In this document: positions 35,474-43,509 of the stretch, piece after piece
How positions within the stretch are numbered: the stretch's first letter is position 1
Layout: every line of letters starts with the position of its first letter
From: Clostridium sp.
GTDB taxonomy: Bacteria; Bacillota; Clostridia; TANB77; CAG-508
DNA: 64,000 nt
Direction of reading: 5' to 3'
Assembly (NCBI GenBank): GCA_018371855.1
Contig: JAHAKD010000005.1
Coordinates: 1-64,000 of the forward strand
The notes under the pieces: model-generated
Told to the model about the DNA's origin: nothing
The model's database searches: none
What the model saw: the letters and a program-made list of their open reading frames with translations, nothing else
Made by a program: the position numbers and the translations under genes

Positions 35474-36583
35474 ATGGGGATTGAATCGAATTTAAGAAAA
35501 GAAGGAATCAAAGTTACAGAAGAACTTGATAAAATAAAAGTTAATACTATTGCAAAGAATGTTGCTCAAAAGATTGTGGCTGCATTCCCTGAGCTTGACT
35601 TTAAATTAGGGGAAGTATTTATAAAACTTTCTCAATTAAAGATGTACTATGCAGAAGTGCCAAAGGGCTTTTCAGAAGCTAATTATTTTTACAAAAACAC
35701 TTCAATTTATTTTAACCAAGAAGTCCCTATAGATAAAATCGAAAATTATGCTATTCATGAATGTATTCATTATCTACAAGAGAGAAAAGATAAAACAAGT
35801 TTTCTATTAAGACTAGGGTTATGTGATTTAACACAATATAAAGTTCATGGATTAGCGTTAAATGAAGCAGCAGTACAATATGCAACTGCTAAGGCAACAA
35901 AAGAGCCAAAAGATAATGTAAAATATTATGGAATTTCTTTTGATACAATTAGTCCTACTTGCTATCCATTAATATGCAATTTGATTGCACAAATGGCATA
36001 TGTAACAGGAGAAGACGTACTTTTTGACAGTACTTTTAATAGTAATAATAATTTTAAAGAAGCTTTTATAGAAAAAACTTCAGAAGATACATTTTATACA
36101 TTAGAAAAGAATTTTGATAAGATATTAAAACTTGAAGAAGATCTATTAAAATTAAATAATAAAATGGAACTTGCAGATAATTTGAACTCCGGACTTAATA
36201 AAAAAAGACTAAAAATAAGGAATAATATTCAAAGCACATTTATGGAATCACAAAATTTAATAATTACTTCGTATTTTGATACAGCTTTTGAAAGAATTAC
36301 AAATCTAGAAGAAGTGGAGAATTATAGGAGATCATTATATAATTACAAAGATTTAGTAGGATATGTTGATGGAATTGACACATTTAATGAATATTACATT
36401 AAGACTATGAATAAACTAGAAAGTAAATATAATGAACTAGAAAAAGGAATTATAGAAGAAAGTGATGAACAAGAAATAGTAGGCTTGCCAGCTGAAAGAA
36501 AAAATAAATTCCAACTAATATGGCAAGCTATAAAGAAAATCTTGTTTAAATCTGGAGAAGAATATAAAAAAGAAATTCAATAG
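35474..36583 (+). CDS. Zincin-like protein with HExxH motif, unknown function
   Basis: The 369-residue cytoplasmic protein has no signal peptide or TM helix. Residues 95-99 are HECIH in the context YAIHECIHYLQERKDK, a zinc-metallopeptidase HExxH motif. A Glu in ALNEAAVQYAT (residue 131) is a plausible third ligand, as in gluzincins. The C-terminal half is helical and charged with coiled-coil tendency. A second HExxH protein lies at 39146-41113. The substrate is unknown, and the family is not one I can name. Confidence 0.65.
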   Translation: MGIESNLRKEGIKVTEELDKIKVNTIAKNVAQKIVAAFPELDFKLGEVFIKLSQLKMYYAEVPKGFSEANYFYKNTSIYFNQEVPIDKIENYAIHECIHYLQERKDKTSFLLRLGLCDLTQYKVHGLALNEAAVQYATAKATKEPKDNVKYYGISFDTISPTCYPLICNLIAQMAYVTGEDVLFDSTFNSNNNFKEAFIEKTSEDTFYTLEKNFDKILKLEEDLLKLNNKMELADNLNSGLNKKRLKIRNNIQSTFMESQNLIITSYFDTAFERITNLEEVENYRRSLYNYKDLVGYVDGIDTFNEYYIKTMNKLESKYNELEKGIIEESDEQEIVGLPAERKNKFQLIWQAIKKILFKSGEEYKKEIQ

Positions 36584-36597
36584 GAAATAAAATAAAT

Positions 36598-36632
36598 TAA
36601 AAAGCCTAAGTTAGGTTTTTTAATTTTTTTGT
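36598..36632 (+). terminator. Rho-independent terminator after the zincin-like gene
   Basis: AAAGCCTAA and TTAGGTTTT (one G-U pair), short loop, followed by T-runs. Confidence 0.7.
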
Positions 36633-36660
36633 TGACAATAATAAAAAAACATGTTATTAT
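36632..36660 (+). promoter_or_regulatory. Sigma-A promoter of infC-rpmI-rplT
   Basis: TTGACA (36632-36637), a 17-bp spacer and TATTAT (36655-36660). It leads into a leader of about 180 nt. Confidence 0.85.
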
Positions 36661-36664
36661 ATAT

Positions 36665-36830
36665 AAGCGATTAAAGAAGAAGGTAACCACTTCCACCTTG
36701 TCTATAAAGATAGAAAGGTAAATAATTAAATATAAATATGTATATTATAATTATTTAAGTGGGTTAACTTGCGTCTTTAAGTTAATTCATTTTTTTTATT
36801 GTCTAAAATAAAATTAGACGAAAATATATG
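36665..36830 (+). ncRNA. Ribosomal protein L20-type leader with internal terminator
   Basis: A long structured 5' UTR precedes infC. It contains AGAAGGTAACCACTTCCACCTT-like helices near the 5' end and, at 36764-36795, a hairpin TTAACTT/AAGTTAA followed by a run of eight T. In Firmicutes the infC-rpmI-rplT operon is repressed by L20 binding to such a leader and causing premature termination; operon and position fit. No covariance check was possible. Confidence 0.7.
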
Positions 36831-36843
36831 GAGGTGTTTTAGA

Positions 36844-37353
36844 ATAAAACAGGATTTACCTATTAACGAAAAAATTAGAGCCAAAGAAGTCAATTTAATA
36901 GACGAAAACGGTGAAAAATTAGGAGTAATGTCACTTAACGAAGCACTTAACATTGCTTCAGAAAAGAATTTGGATGTAGCTTTAGTTTCTCCAAATACAG
37001 TACCACCTGTTTGCAAAATTATGAATTATGGTAAATATAAATTCGAGCAAGCAAAAAGGGAAAAAGAAGCTAAAAAGAAACAAAAAGTATTCGAATTAAA
37101 AGAAATTAGAGTAACACCTAATATTGAAGAACATGATTTTGGCTTTAAATCTAAAAATGCAAGAAAATTCATAGAAGATGGAGCAAAAGTAAAAATAACA
37201 GTTAGATTTAGAGGAAGAGAAGTTAATAATGTTAAATTAGGAGAAGCAGTTATTAACAAGTTTATAAAAGAATTAAGTGATATAGCATCTCCAGAAAAGA
37301 AACCTTTATTAGAAGGTAGAAATATGTTTGTAATTTTATCAAAAAAAGCATAA
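36844..37353 (+). CDS. infC: Translation initiation factor IF-3 with non-canonical start codon
   Basis: The 170-residue IF-3 binds the 30S subunit and checks initiator tRNA and start codon. It has QDLPINEKIRAKEVNLID, NEALNIASEKNLDVALVSP and the C-domain KVKITVRFRGREV. The frame has no ATG/GTG/TTG at the right place. A perfect SD GGAGGTG (36830-36836) sits 7 bp before ATA (36844), which gives the usual N-terminus (fMet)KQDLPINE. A TTG at 36799 has no SD and would overlap the leader. Rare start codons in infC are known to give IF-3 autoregulation. Confidence 0.92.
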   Translation: MKQDLPINEKIRAKEVNLIDENGEKLGVMSLNEALNIASEKNLDVALVSPNTVPPVCKIMNYGKYKFEQAKREKEAKKKQKVFELKEIRVTPNIEEHDFGFKSKNARKFIEDGAKVKITVRFRGREVNNVKLGEAVINKFIKELSDIASPEKKPLLEGRNMFVILSKKA

Positions 37354-37372
37354 ATAGAAAGGAGCAATTAAA

Positions 37373-37570
37373 ATGCCAAAATTAAAAACAAATAAAGCTG
37401 CAAGCAAAAGATATGGTTTTACAGCAAAAGGAAAAGTAAAAAGAACATCTGCAAACGCAAGACACAGATTATCTACAAAAACAAGTAGACAAAAAATGTC
37501 TAGAAAACAAAATTCTTATGCAGACAAAACATGTGTTGAAGGAATCAAAAAATTATTACCTTATGGTTAA
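37373..37570 (+). CDS. rpmI: 50S ribosomal protein L35
   Basis: The 65-residue basic protein starts PKLKTNKAASKRYGFTAKGK and contains RHRLSTKTSRQKMSRK, the L35 pattern. It is in the conserved infC-rpmI-rplT order, 19 bp after infC, with SD AAAGGAG. Confidence 0.97.
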   Translation: MPKLKTNKAASKRYGFTAKGKVKRTSANARHRLSTKTSRQKMSRKQNSYADKTCVEGIKKLLPYG

Positions 37571-37603
37571 TAAAAAAGAACGAAGAATGAGGAGGAATAG
37601 AAA

Positions 37604-37954
37604 ATGGCAAGAGTAAAAACAGCAAGAATTACTCGTAAAAAACATAAAAAAGTATTAAAACAAGCAAAAGGATATTTTGGTGCAAAAAGATACAGATTTA
37701 GAATGGCTAAACAAGCTGTCATGAAATCTGGAATGTATGCATATATAGCTAGAAAAGATAAAAAGAGTAATTTTAGAAAATTATGGATAGCAAGAATAAA
37801 TGCAGCTGCAAGAATGAATGGAATTTCTTATAGCAAATTAATAGCTGGATTAAAGAAAGCTAATGTAACAATTAATAGAAAAATGTTAGCAGATATTGCT
37901 ATAACAGATCCAAAAGCATTCACAGAAATTGCTGAAATTGCAAAAAAAGCATAA
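37604..37954 (+). CDS. rplT: 50S ribosomal protein L20
   Basis: The 116-residue protein starts ARVKTARITRKKHKKVLKQA and has LWIARINAAARMNGISYSK, the L20 signature. L20 organises 23S rRNA early in assembly and is the likely repressor acting on the leader of this operon. Confidence 0.97.
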   Translation: MARVKTARITRKKHKKVLKQAKGYFGAKRYRFRMAKQAVMKSGMYAYIARKDKKSNFRKLWIARINAAARMNGISYSKLIAGLKKANVTINRKMLADIAITDPKAFTEIAEIAKKA

Positions 37955-37970
37955 TAAGATAAATTCTAAG

Positions 37971-38001
37971 ATACTAGTTTGTTAAAAACTAGTATTTTTG
38001 T
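37971..38001 (+). terminator. Rho-independent terminator after rplT
   Basis: ATACTAGTTT, loop GTTAA, AAACTAGTAT then TTTTG. Confidence 0.88.
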
Positions 38002-38045
38002 GCATAAAAATGCATATTATATAATAGAAAGGGGGGAATATTTTT

Positions 38046-38546
38046 ATGGCAGAAGATCAAAAAATTTTGTCAATTATAGATTATATAAATCAAAATAATA
38101 TATGTAATAAATACTTAGATAAATTAAAAAATATAATTGGCAATAACAATGTAGAAATATTATCTAGGGTTAAAGAAAAGCAATCAGCACTAGATAAAAT
38201 GAAAGTTAGAAATTTTGTTTCTGCAAATCAAATAAGTGATTTTATTGGATATATGATTATTACTGATACTGTAGAAGATGTTTATAAAATTAAAAATAAA
38301 GTAAAAAATGATTTAGGAAACTGTCTAGAGGAAGACTATATAAAAAATCCTAAAAATGGATATAAGAGTATACACTTAAATTATTTAGTTGAAAAAAATA
38401 TTCCTCTAGAGATACAAATAAAAACAAAGCAAATGAAAGTTGCACAAGATATTGTACATGATAAAATATATAAAAATTTTAGTTTGTCAGAAGACTTAAG
38501 AAATGTGCTAAGTAAATTAGCATTCCTAAAAATTTTAAAGCAATAA
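38046..38546 (+). CDS. Short RelA/SpoT-domain protein
   Basis: The 166-residue protein consists almost only of a RelA_SpoT nucleotidyltransferase domain: RVKEKQSALDKM (substrate-binding R/K/S), DFIGYMIITDT, DYIKNPKNGYKSIHLNY and LEIQIKTKQMKVAQDIVHDK. It may be a small alarmone synthetase making (p)ppGpp. In the DxxGxR block the usual Arg is Met (GYMII), and the C-terminal helices of RelQ/RelP are missing. Activity is therefore uncertain and it may be degenerate. SD AAGGGGG. Confidence 0.7.
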   Translation: MAEDQKILSIIDYINQNNICNKYLDKLKNIIGNNNVEILSRVKEKQSALDKMKVRNFVSANQISDFIGYMIITDTVEDVYKIKNKVKNDLGNCLEEDYIKNPKNGYKSIHLNYLVEKNIPLEIQIKTKQMKVAQDIVHDKIYKNFSLSEDLRNVLSKLAFLKILKQ

Positions 38547-38567
38547 AGAGTTTATCTTTATTGCTTT
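38537..38567. terminator. Bidirectional terminator overlapping two stop codons
   Basis: AAAGCAATAAAGA and TCTTTATTGCTTT, 13-bp stem with a 5-nt loop. It includes the last codons of both the RelA-like gene and spoVAE. Confidence 0.85.
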
Positions 38568-38953
38568 TTCATTTTTGGTTTTGCAATTAATGAAGCTAAA
38601 TAACCAAAGAATATTGCTGCAGCAATACCACCTGCTGCATTTTTTATACCTCCAGTAAATGCGCCTAAAAGACCTGCTGATTTTACTCCTTCAATAGCAC
38701 CTTTTGCTAAATTATATCCAAATCCGGTAAGAGGAACAGTTGCACCAGCGCCTGCAAAATCAACTAAATATTTATATAGGCCAAGCCCACCCAATATAAC
38801 ACCTGCAGTTACAAATGTAACTAATATTCTAGCAGAAGTTAATTTGGTTTTATCAATTAAAATTTGACCTATTACACATATAAGCCCACCAACAACAAAA
38901 GCCTTTAAAAGTGTAGACCATTCAAAAACACTTGACCAATCAATATTACTCAT
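38558..38953 (-). CDS. spoVAE: Stage V sporulation protein AE
   Basis: The 131-residue membrane protein has four TM helices. It includes AFVVGGLICVIGQILIDKT, FAGAGATVPLTGFGYNLAKGA and a glycine/alanine-rich C-terminal helix, matching SpoVAE(b). It is part of the SpoVA channel that moves Ca-dipicolinic acid in and out of the spore core. SD GGAGGAG. Normally it directly follows spoVAC-spoVAD; here a plus-strand cassette of about 2.5 kb lies between them. Confidence 0.9.
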   Translation of the reverse strand: MSNIDWSSVFEWSTLLKAFVVGGLICVIGQILIDKTKLTSARILVTFVTAGVILGGLGLYKYLVDFAGAGATVPLTGFGYNLAKGAIEGVKSAGLLGAFTGGIKNAAGGIAAAIFFGYLASLIAKPKMKKQ

Positions 38954-39005
38954 GCAATCTCCTCCATATGGATTTAGGGTTATTCCTTTTTTACTATTTA
39001 GAAAA

Positions 39006-39026
39006 AAGAACGTCCCTAAATCCCGA
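39006..39026. repeat. Half copy of the GGGACG-family repeat
   Basis: AAGAACGTCCCTAAATCCCGA, the core and one arm. It lies in the gap between spoVAE and the inserted plus-strand cassette. Confidence 0.6.
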
Positions 39027-39145
39027 TTAATCTTATATTAGTATTTTGTGCATGAAATAATAATTTTATACAATTTTACAATATTGAATATAAAAAAAAG
39101 TTATGATAGAATTATTAAAAAATTAATTTTTAAAGGATGCAAAAG

Positions 39146-41113
39146 ATGATTGAAAGTGAAGTTTTTAAGAGATATCAATTCCCAATAGAAGAATTACGAC
39201 CAAAAATAATTGATACAATAGTAGAAGTTTATGGCGAAAGACATAGAGCTCAAATAGAAGATAGATTAAATAATTTATATATAAATTCATATGTTACAGC
39301 TAATGATGTCCAAAATGATTATAATACAAAAAAAAGTCATTTTGTATCAATGCTATCAGTAAAATTTTTACGAAATATAGGAATGGACATTTCAAAAGAA
39401 ACCGAAGATGAAGTGTATAAAAGAGGAACTTTTGCTTTGTCAGAGGAACATAAAGAAGTTTTAAAACAATATTTCGGAACTTCTAATTTTATTGATTATG
39501 GAAAAATTTTTTCTTTTGATGATAAATTAATAAATTCAGAAAACGACTATGCAAACAGAATGCATAAATCTAATAGATGTGAAATTTTAAAAGCTATGGG
39601 ATTAGAAATCTCGCCAGAAAATTATGATGAAGTTATACAAACTATGCAAGGTCAAGAATGTTTAAATAGAGTAATGGATATATACAAAGTAGCCTCTGAG
39701 TGTAAGAACGAGTATAATCAATTTAATGAAGATAATAAAGATTACATAGAATATTTAGAAAAAGTTAAAAAATATGAGCAAGAATTAAAATATAAATATA
39801 TGACGGAATATGCAACGCAAATACTGCCTTATTGCGATAAAGAACTTGGGGCTAAAATAGAAGAAGCATTAGCTAAAAACTATACTTCGGATTATAGATT
39901 TACACAAGAAGTAGATAAAGATGGAATATATATTGCAAGGTATGGAGAACCTCTAATTTTGGCTTTTTCAGAAGATGCGGAAGAAAAATTAGCCAAAGAT
40001 AATTTTGACTCTCATCTAGTAAAATCAGATAGGGTAAAGTATTTTAAAGCCAAAGGACTAGATTTAGGTAATAATTATGAAGATTATGAAAATAGTGAAG
40101 AAGCAAAGAAATTATTACCCGACAAAGAGCTGGTAGAAACATTATATACAATAAAAAAAGAATGTGACAAAGAAATGGATATGGAGTTCTTTTTAAATAC
40201 GGGAAATTACGAGGCTTGTAAAAGAAATATATTAGCACAAGGAATAAAAATACAAGATAATTTTTGTAAAGAATTTGTCGAAAATGGTGTTACATGTATA
40301 GTTCCAAATGTTAGACAAGATGCTGATGGAAACTATAGTTTATTTAATATAGTTCATTTGCCACTAGTAAAAATTTTACCAGAGTATAAAGATGTGCAGA
40401 TAATACATGAATTATTACACACTGTAGAATCAAGCATGAAACAACTTTCGAAAGATGAAATATATTTTAAATTTGGTTTTGATGAAGTAGTAGAACCAAT
40501 ATGCAAAAATGAAGATGAACTTATTGTAGACGATAGGCAAGGAGATCCAAACGAGCAAAAAAGAAGATATGAATTATTTTCTGAAAATATACATCAAGAA
40601 TTAGCAATAGAAGTTACCAGAAGATTACATGAAAAAGGAATATATTTGTATGGAGACCAAAAACTTGCTAAAGAAACTGGGTCTACTTCGTACGAGCGTT
40701 ATAATGTTGTAACTAAAAATTTTCAACAAGAATATAGAGAAGAAATGATTGATGGAATGATGTTACCTACCAGAGATGGAATAACAGAATTGGTTGGAAA
40801 AGAAAATTTTGATAGGTTAAATGCAACTGTAAGCGAATATGCTGAATTACCATTTTATAAAATGATGGATGACGTTTTGTCTAAAAGAGATACAGACTTA
40901 ACAAGAAAAAGGATAGAACTTGCTAATAGAGGAAAGAAAATAGTAGTAGACATGAAAGAATATGAACAAACTAGAGAAGAATATAGTATATCTGTACAAA
41001 AAATAGGTAAAACAACAGTACATAGGTCTCTACAAAATAAAAGAGCTGCAATGCAAGAACTTACAAATGATAAGACTAAAGTTTTGGAGGGAGAACAATC
41101 AAGAAATGAATAA
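39146..41113 (+). CDS. Large HExxH (zincin-like) protein of unknown function
   Basis: The ATG at 39146 has AAAGGA 8 bp upstream; the ATG at 39137 overlaps that SD. The 655-residue protein has no signal or TM segment. Residues 421-425 are HELLH in DVQIIHELLHTVESSMKQ, a consensus zinc-protease helix. DEVVEPICKNEDE follows about 27 residues later and may hold a third ligand. The first 350 residues are charged and helical and contain a repeated alternation of Asp/Glu and aromatic residues. I do not recognise the family. It forms a two-gene unit with the next gene and interrupts the spoVA order. Confidence 0.65.
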   Translation: MIESEVFKRYQFPIEELRPKIIDTIVEVYGERHRAQIEDRLNNLYINSYVTANDVQNDYNTKKSHFVSMLSVKFLRNIGMDISKETEDEVYKRGTFALSEEHKEVLKQYFGTSNFIDYGKIFSFDDKLINSENDYANRMHKSNRCEILKAMGLEISPENYDEVIQTMQGQECLNRVMDIYKVASECKNEYNQFNEDNKDYIEYLEKVKKYEQELKYKYMTEYATQILPYCDKELGAKIEEALAKNYTSDYRFTQEVDKDGIYIARYGEPLILAFSEDAEEKLAKDNFDSHLVKSDRVKYFKAKGLDLGNNYEDYENSEEAKKLLPDKELVETLYTIKKECDKEMDMEFFLNTGNYEACKRNILAQGIKIQDNFCKEFVENGVTCIVPNVRQDADGNYSLFNIVHLPLVKILPEYKDVQIIHELLHTVESSMKQLSKDEIYFKFGFDEVVEPICKNEDELIVDDRQGDPNEQKRRYELFSENIHQELAIEVTRRLHEKGIYLYGDQKLAKETGSTSYERYNVVTKNFQQEYREEMIDGMMLPTRDGITELVGKENFDRLNATVSEYAELPFYKMMDDVLSKRDTDLTRKRIELANRGKKIVVDMKEYEQTREEYSISVQKIGKTTVHRSLQNKRAAMQELTNDKTKVLEGEQSRNE

Positions 41114-41540
41114 TAATTATTCTAAAGCATATGTAGAAGTATTAGAAATTTTAAAATATATTCCAAAAGAGGATTTAGAAAAAGTTCCAAAAGATATAAT
41201 GTATACTTTGGAAAAATGTGCAGATAAAGAGTATATCTTTAAAATTAATAAAAGTGTTCCTTTTGAAGAACAAAATTTAATGGAAGAAACAAAAGATATA
41301 CTTGCTAATTTTTTTAGAGATTATTGGGCGACTGATTTTCAAAGAGAACAGATTTTAATAAAAGAAAAACAAGATGAGTATGAATTAGAAAAGAACAAGA
41401 TAAAAATTAACTATGATGAAGTATTTAAGAATAAAAAGATAGAAGAAAAAATAAAAACAGGAATAGCAGTAATACCAGAAAAGAAGTGGTATGAGAAGTT
41501 TTTGGATTATATGAAAAAAATATTTAAATTCAAAAAATAG
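41106..41540 (+). CDS. Hypothetical protein coupled to the HExxH gene
   Basis: The start ATG overlaps the end of the upstream gene by 8 bp (ATGAATAA). A GGAGGGAG lies 13 bp upstream inside that gene. The 144-residue product is charged and helical with a short aromatic-basic C-terminus (WYEKFLDYMKKIFKFKK) that could be amphipathic. No known domain is seen. The coupling suggests it works with the HExxH protein, perhaps as partner or regulator. Confidence 0.6.
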   Translation: MNNNYSKAYVEVLEILKYIPKEDLEKVPKDIMYTLEKCADKEYIFKINKSVPFEEQNLMEETKDILANFFRDYWATDFQREQILIKEKQDEYELEKNKIKINYDEVFKNKKIEEKIKTGIAVIPEKKWYEKFLDYMKKIFKFKK

Positions 41541-41574
41541 AGATTTTGCTTTATACGAAATCTCTATTTTTTTG
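41537..41574 (+). terminator. Rho-independent terminator closing the HExxH cassette
   Basis: ATAGAGATTT and AAATCTCTAT with an 11-nt loop and seven T. The stem includes the stop codon. Confidence 0.85.
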
Positions 41575-41644
41575 AGGATTGGCAACTAAGCTAATAGATT
41601 GATTACAAATATAGTAAAAAAGGAATGTACCTAAAGCTATATTA

Positions 41645-42649
41645 CTAAATTTCTATGCTAACAGCGTGTGCAATTCCAGGAATACTTTCACCTTGTTGGG
41701 TAGAAGTTGAATTCATTAATGCTCCAGTTGCGATTAATAATATTTTTTTATACTTTTTAGTTTTCAACATATTAAATAAATAGCCAGAGAATACTGTACC
41801 ACAGCAAGCACAGCCACTTCCACCAGCATGTGTGTCTTGGGTTGCTTTATCAAAAATTAAAACTCCACAATCATTATAGTTAGATTTTATATTGAATCCT
41901 TTAGTTTGTGCAAGTTCAATTAAGATCTCTTTTCCGACATGTCCAAGGTCACCTGTTATTATTGCATCATAATAACTTGGATTTCGACCAGTATCACTAA
42001 AATGTGTAATTAAAGTATCTAAAGCAGCAGGTGCCATTGCTGCTCCCATATTATTACCATCTTTAATTCCCATATCTATAATTCTACCAGGAGTAAAATG
42101 TGTTACAAAAGGACCTGTTCCAGCAGAAGATAGAATTGCAGCACCAGAACCGGTAACAGTCCATTGTGAAGATTGTGGTCTCTGGTTTCCAAGTTCCAAT
42201 GGAAATCTAAATTGTTTTTCTGCACTACAGAAATGGCTAGAAGCAGCACAAATAACATTATCAGCAGCACCGCCATCAATAAATACAGAACCTAAGCCTA
42301 AGCCTTCAACAAAAGTAGAGCATGCACCGAATATGCCTATAAATGGTATATTCGAATCTCGTAAACCAAAGCTAGAAGAAATACATTGATTTAATAAATC
42401 ACCAGCAAAACAGTAGTCTATACTAGAGATTGGAAGATTAGATTTTTTTACTGCAGAATAGACTGTTTCTTTTAATATTTTACTTTCAGCTTTTTCCCAA
42501 GTTTTTTCACCCCAAAACTCGTCTTCTAAGCATTTATCAAAATACTTAGCAAGAGGCCCTTCTGCTTCTTTCGGACCAACAATACTTGCTGTATCTAAAA
42601 TAGTAGGAGGCTTAGTAAATTTAATAGTTTGTTTTCCTAATTTCTCCAA
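41645..42649 (-). CDS. spoVAD: Stage V sporulation protein AD
   Basis: TTG start at 42649 with AAGGAGATGA 8 bp upstream. The 334-residue thiolase-fold protein binds dipicolinic acid for the SpoVA channel. It shows GPKEAEGPLAKYFDK, IGIFGACSTFVEG with the thiolase-type Cys, GNQRPQSSQWTVTGSGA and THAGGSGCACCGTVFSGY. The strand and order spoVAC-spoVAD are standard. Confidence 0.95.
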   Translation of the reverse strand: MEKLGKQTIKFTKPPTILDTASIVGPKEAEGPLAKYFDKCLEDEFWGEKTWEKAESKILKETVYSAVKKSNLPISSIDYCFAGDLLNQCISSSFGLRDSNIPFIGIFGACSTFVEGLGLGSVFIDGGAADNVICAASSHFCSAEKQFRFPLELGNQRPQSSQWTVTGSGAAILSSAGTGPFVTHFTPGRIIDMGIKDGNNMGAAMAPAALDTLITHFSDTGRNPSYYDAIITGDLGHVGKEILIELAQTKGFNIKSNYNDCGVLIFDKATQDTHAGGSGCACCGTVFSGYLFNMLKTKKYKKILLIATGALMNSTSTQQGESIPGIAHAVSIEI

Positions 42650-42661
42650 AAAATCATCTCC

Positions 42662-43126
42662 TTATGCTAAAGTAATACCTTGGGTATTAAAAATTAGATA
42701 TACAATACCAACAATAATAGAAGTACAAATACCAAAAACTAATACAGGTCCAGCAATGGTAAACATTTTACTACCAACACCCATAACATAACCTTCAGAT
42801 TTGAATTCTATTGAAGGTGCAACAATAGAGTTAGCAAAACCAGTAATAGGAACTAAAGAACCTGCACCTGCAAATTTTCCTATTTTATTAAACATATTTA
42901 ATCCTGTTAAAAAGGCACTAATTGCTATTAAAATGATAGAAACTATAGTTCCAGAAGTTGCTTCATCAAAGCCACGTGCTTTACATATAAGTGAAATAAT
43001 TTGACCAAAAGTACAAATTAAACCTCCAACCCAGAATGCATTAAAGCAATTCTTTAATATTGGTGAATTAGGTGATTTTTTATCTACATATTCTTGGTAT
43101 TTTTTTTGTGTCTCGATAGGTTGCAT
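42662..43126 (-). CDS. spoVAC: Stage V sporulation protein AC
   Basis: The 154-residue membrane protein matches SpoVAC, a mechanosensitive component of the DPA channel. It has KNCFNAFWVGGLICTFGQII, several TM helices, FAGAGSLVPITGFANSI and FKSEGYVMGVGSKMFTIAGPV. It starts 12 bp after the dodecin gene and precedes spoVAD, so all three are one transcript. Confidence 0.95.
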   Translation of the reverse strand: MQPIETQKKYQEYVDKKSPNSPILKNCFNAFWVGGLICTFGQIISLICKARGFDEATSGTIVSIILIAISAFLTGLNMFNKIGKFAGAGSLVPITGFANSIVAPSIEFKSEGYVMGVGSKMFTIAGPVLVFGICTSIIVGIVYLIFNTQGITLA

Positions 43127-43138
43127 AAATACTCCTTT

Positions 43139-43351
43139 CTACATATTAGAATGATCTATATAAAATGTAAGTTCTATTTCAGCAAAATATTCAGTAATTT
43201 TACCATCTTGAATATTTGCTGTTTGGTCAATTACCTTAACCTCAGATATATAATTTATTGTTTTTGAAGCTTCACTAATAGTTTGTACAATAGCATCTTT
43301 CCAAGATATGTTAGAAGAACCTCTAACACGAATGTGTTTTTCTACAGTCAT
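43139..43351 (-). CDS. Dodecin-family protein
   Basis: The ATG at 43351 has AGGAGG 7 bp upstream; the longer start at 43393 would add a hydrophobic stretch that is not part of the family. The 70-residue product (MTVEKHIRVRGSSNISWKDA, then EASKTINYISEVKVIDQ and GKITEYFAEIELTF) matches dodecin, a small dodecameric flavin-binding protein. It heads the spoVA operon, which is an unusual but plausible sporulation context for flavin storage or buffering. Confidence 0.82.
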   Translation of the reverse strand: MTVEKHIRVRGSSNISWKDAIVQTISEASKTINYISEVKVIDQTANIQDGKITEYFAEIELTFYIDHSNM

Positions 43352-43438
43352 TACAATACCTCCTATAAATAAAATTACTAATATTTTTTCCATTTAATTT
43401 AATTTTATACAGATGGATGATATAATATAAAAAGACTT

Positions 43439-43482
43439 GGGAACGTTCCTTCGGGATTTGGGGACGTTCCTTAAATCCCGAA
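43439..43482. repeat. Tandem GGGACG-family repeat upstream of rsmB
   Basis: GGGAACGTTCCTTCGGGATTTG, then GGGGACGTTCC, then TTAAATCCCGAA. It is one full unit plus a preceding half-unit, in the divergent gap between dodecin-spoVAC and rsmB. Confidence 0.8.
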
Positions 43483-43509
43483 AACCACAAAGTGAAAGGA
43501 ATATATATA

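Noticed and set aside
36799..36843. TTG start for infC giving 15 extra residues
   Set aside because: No SD before it, the extra residues do not match IF-3, and a perfect SD lies before ATA at 36844.
369..43482. CRISPR array from the recurring GGGACG words
   Set aside because: Copies are kilobases apart, single or in one tandem and a half, and there are no spacer-like units or cas genes.
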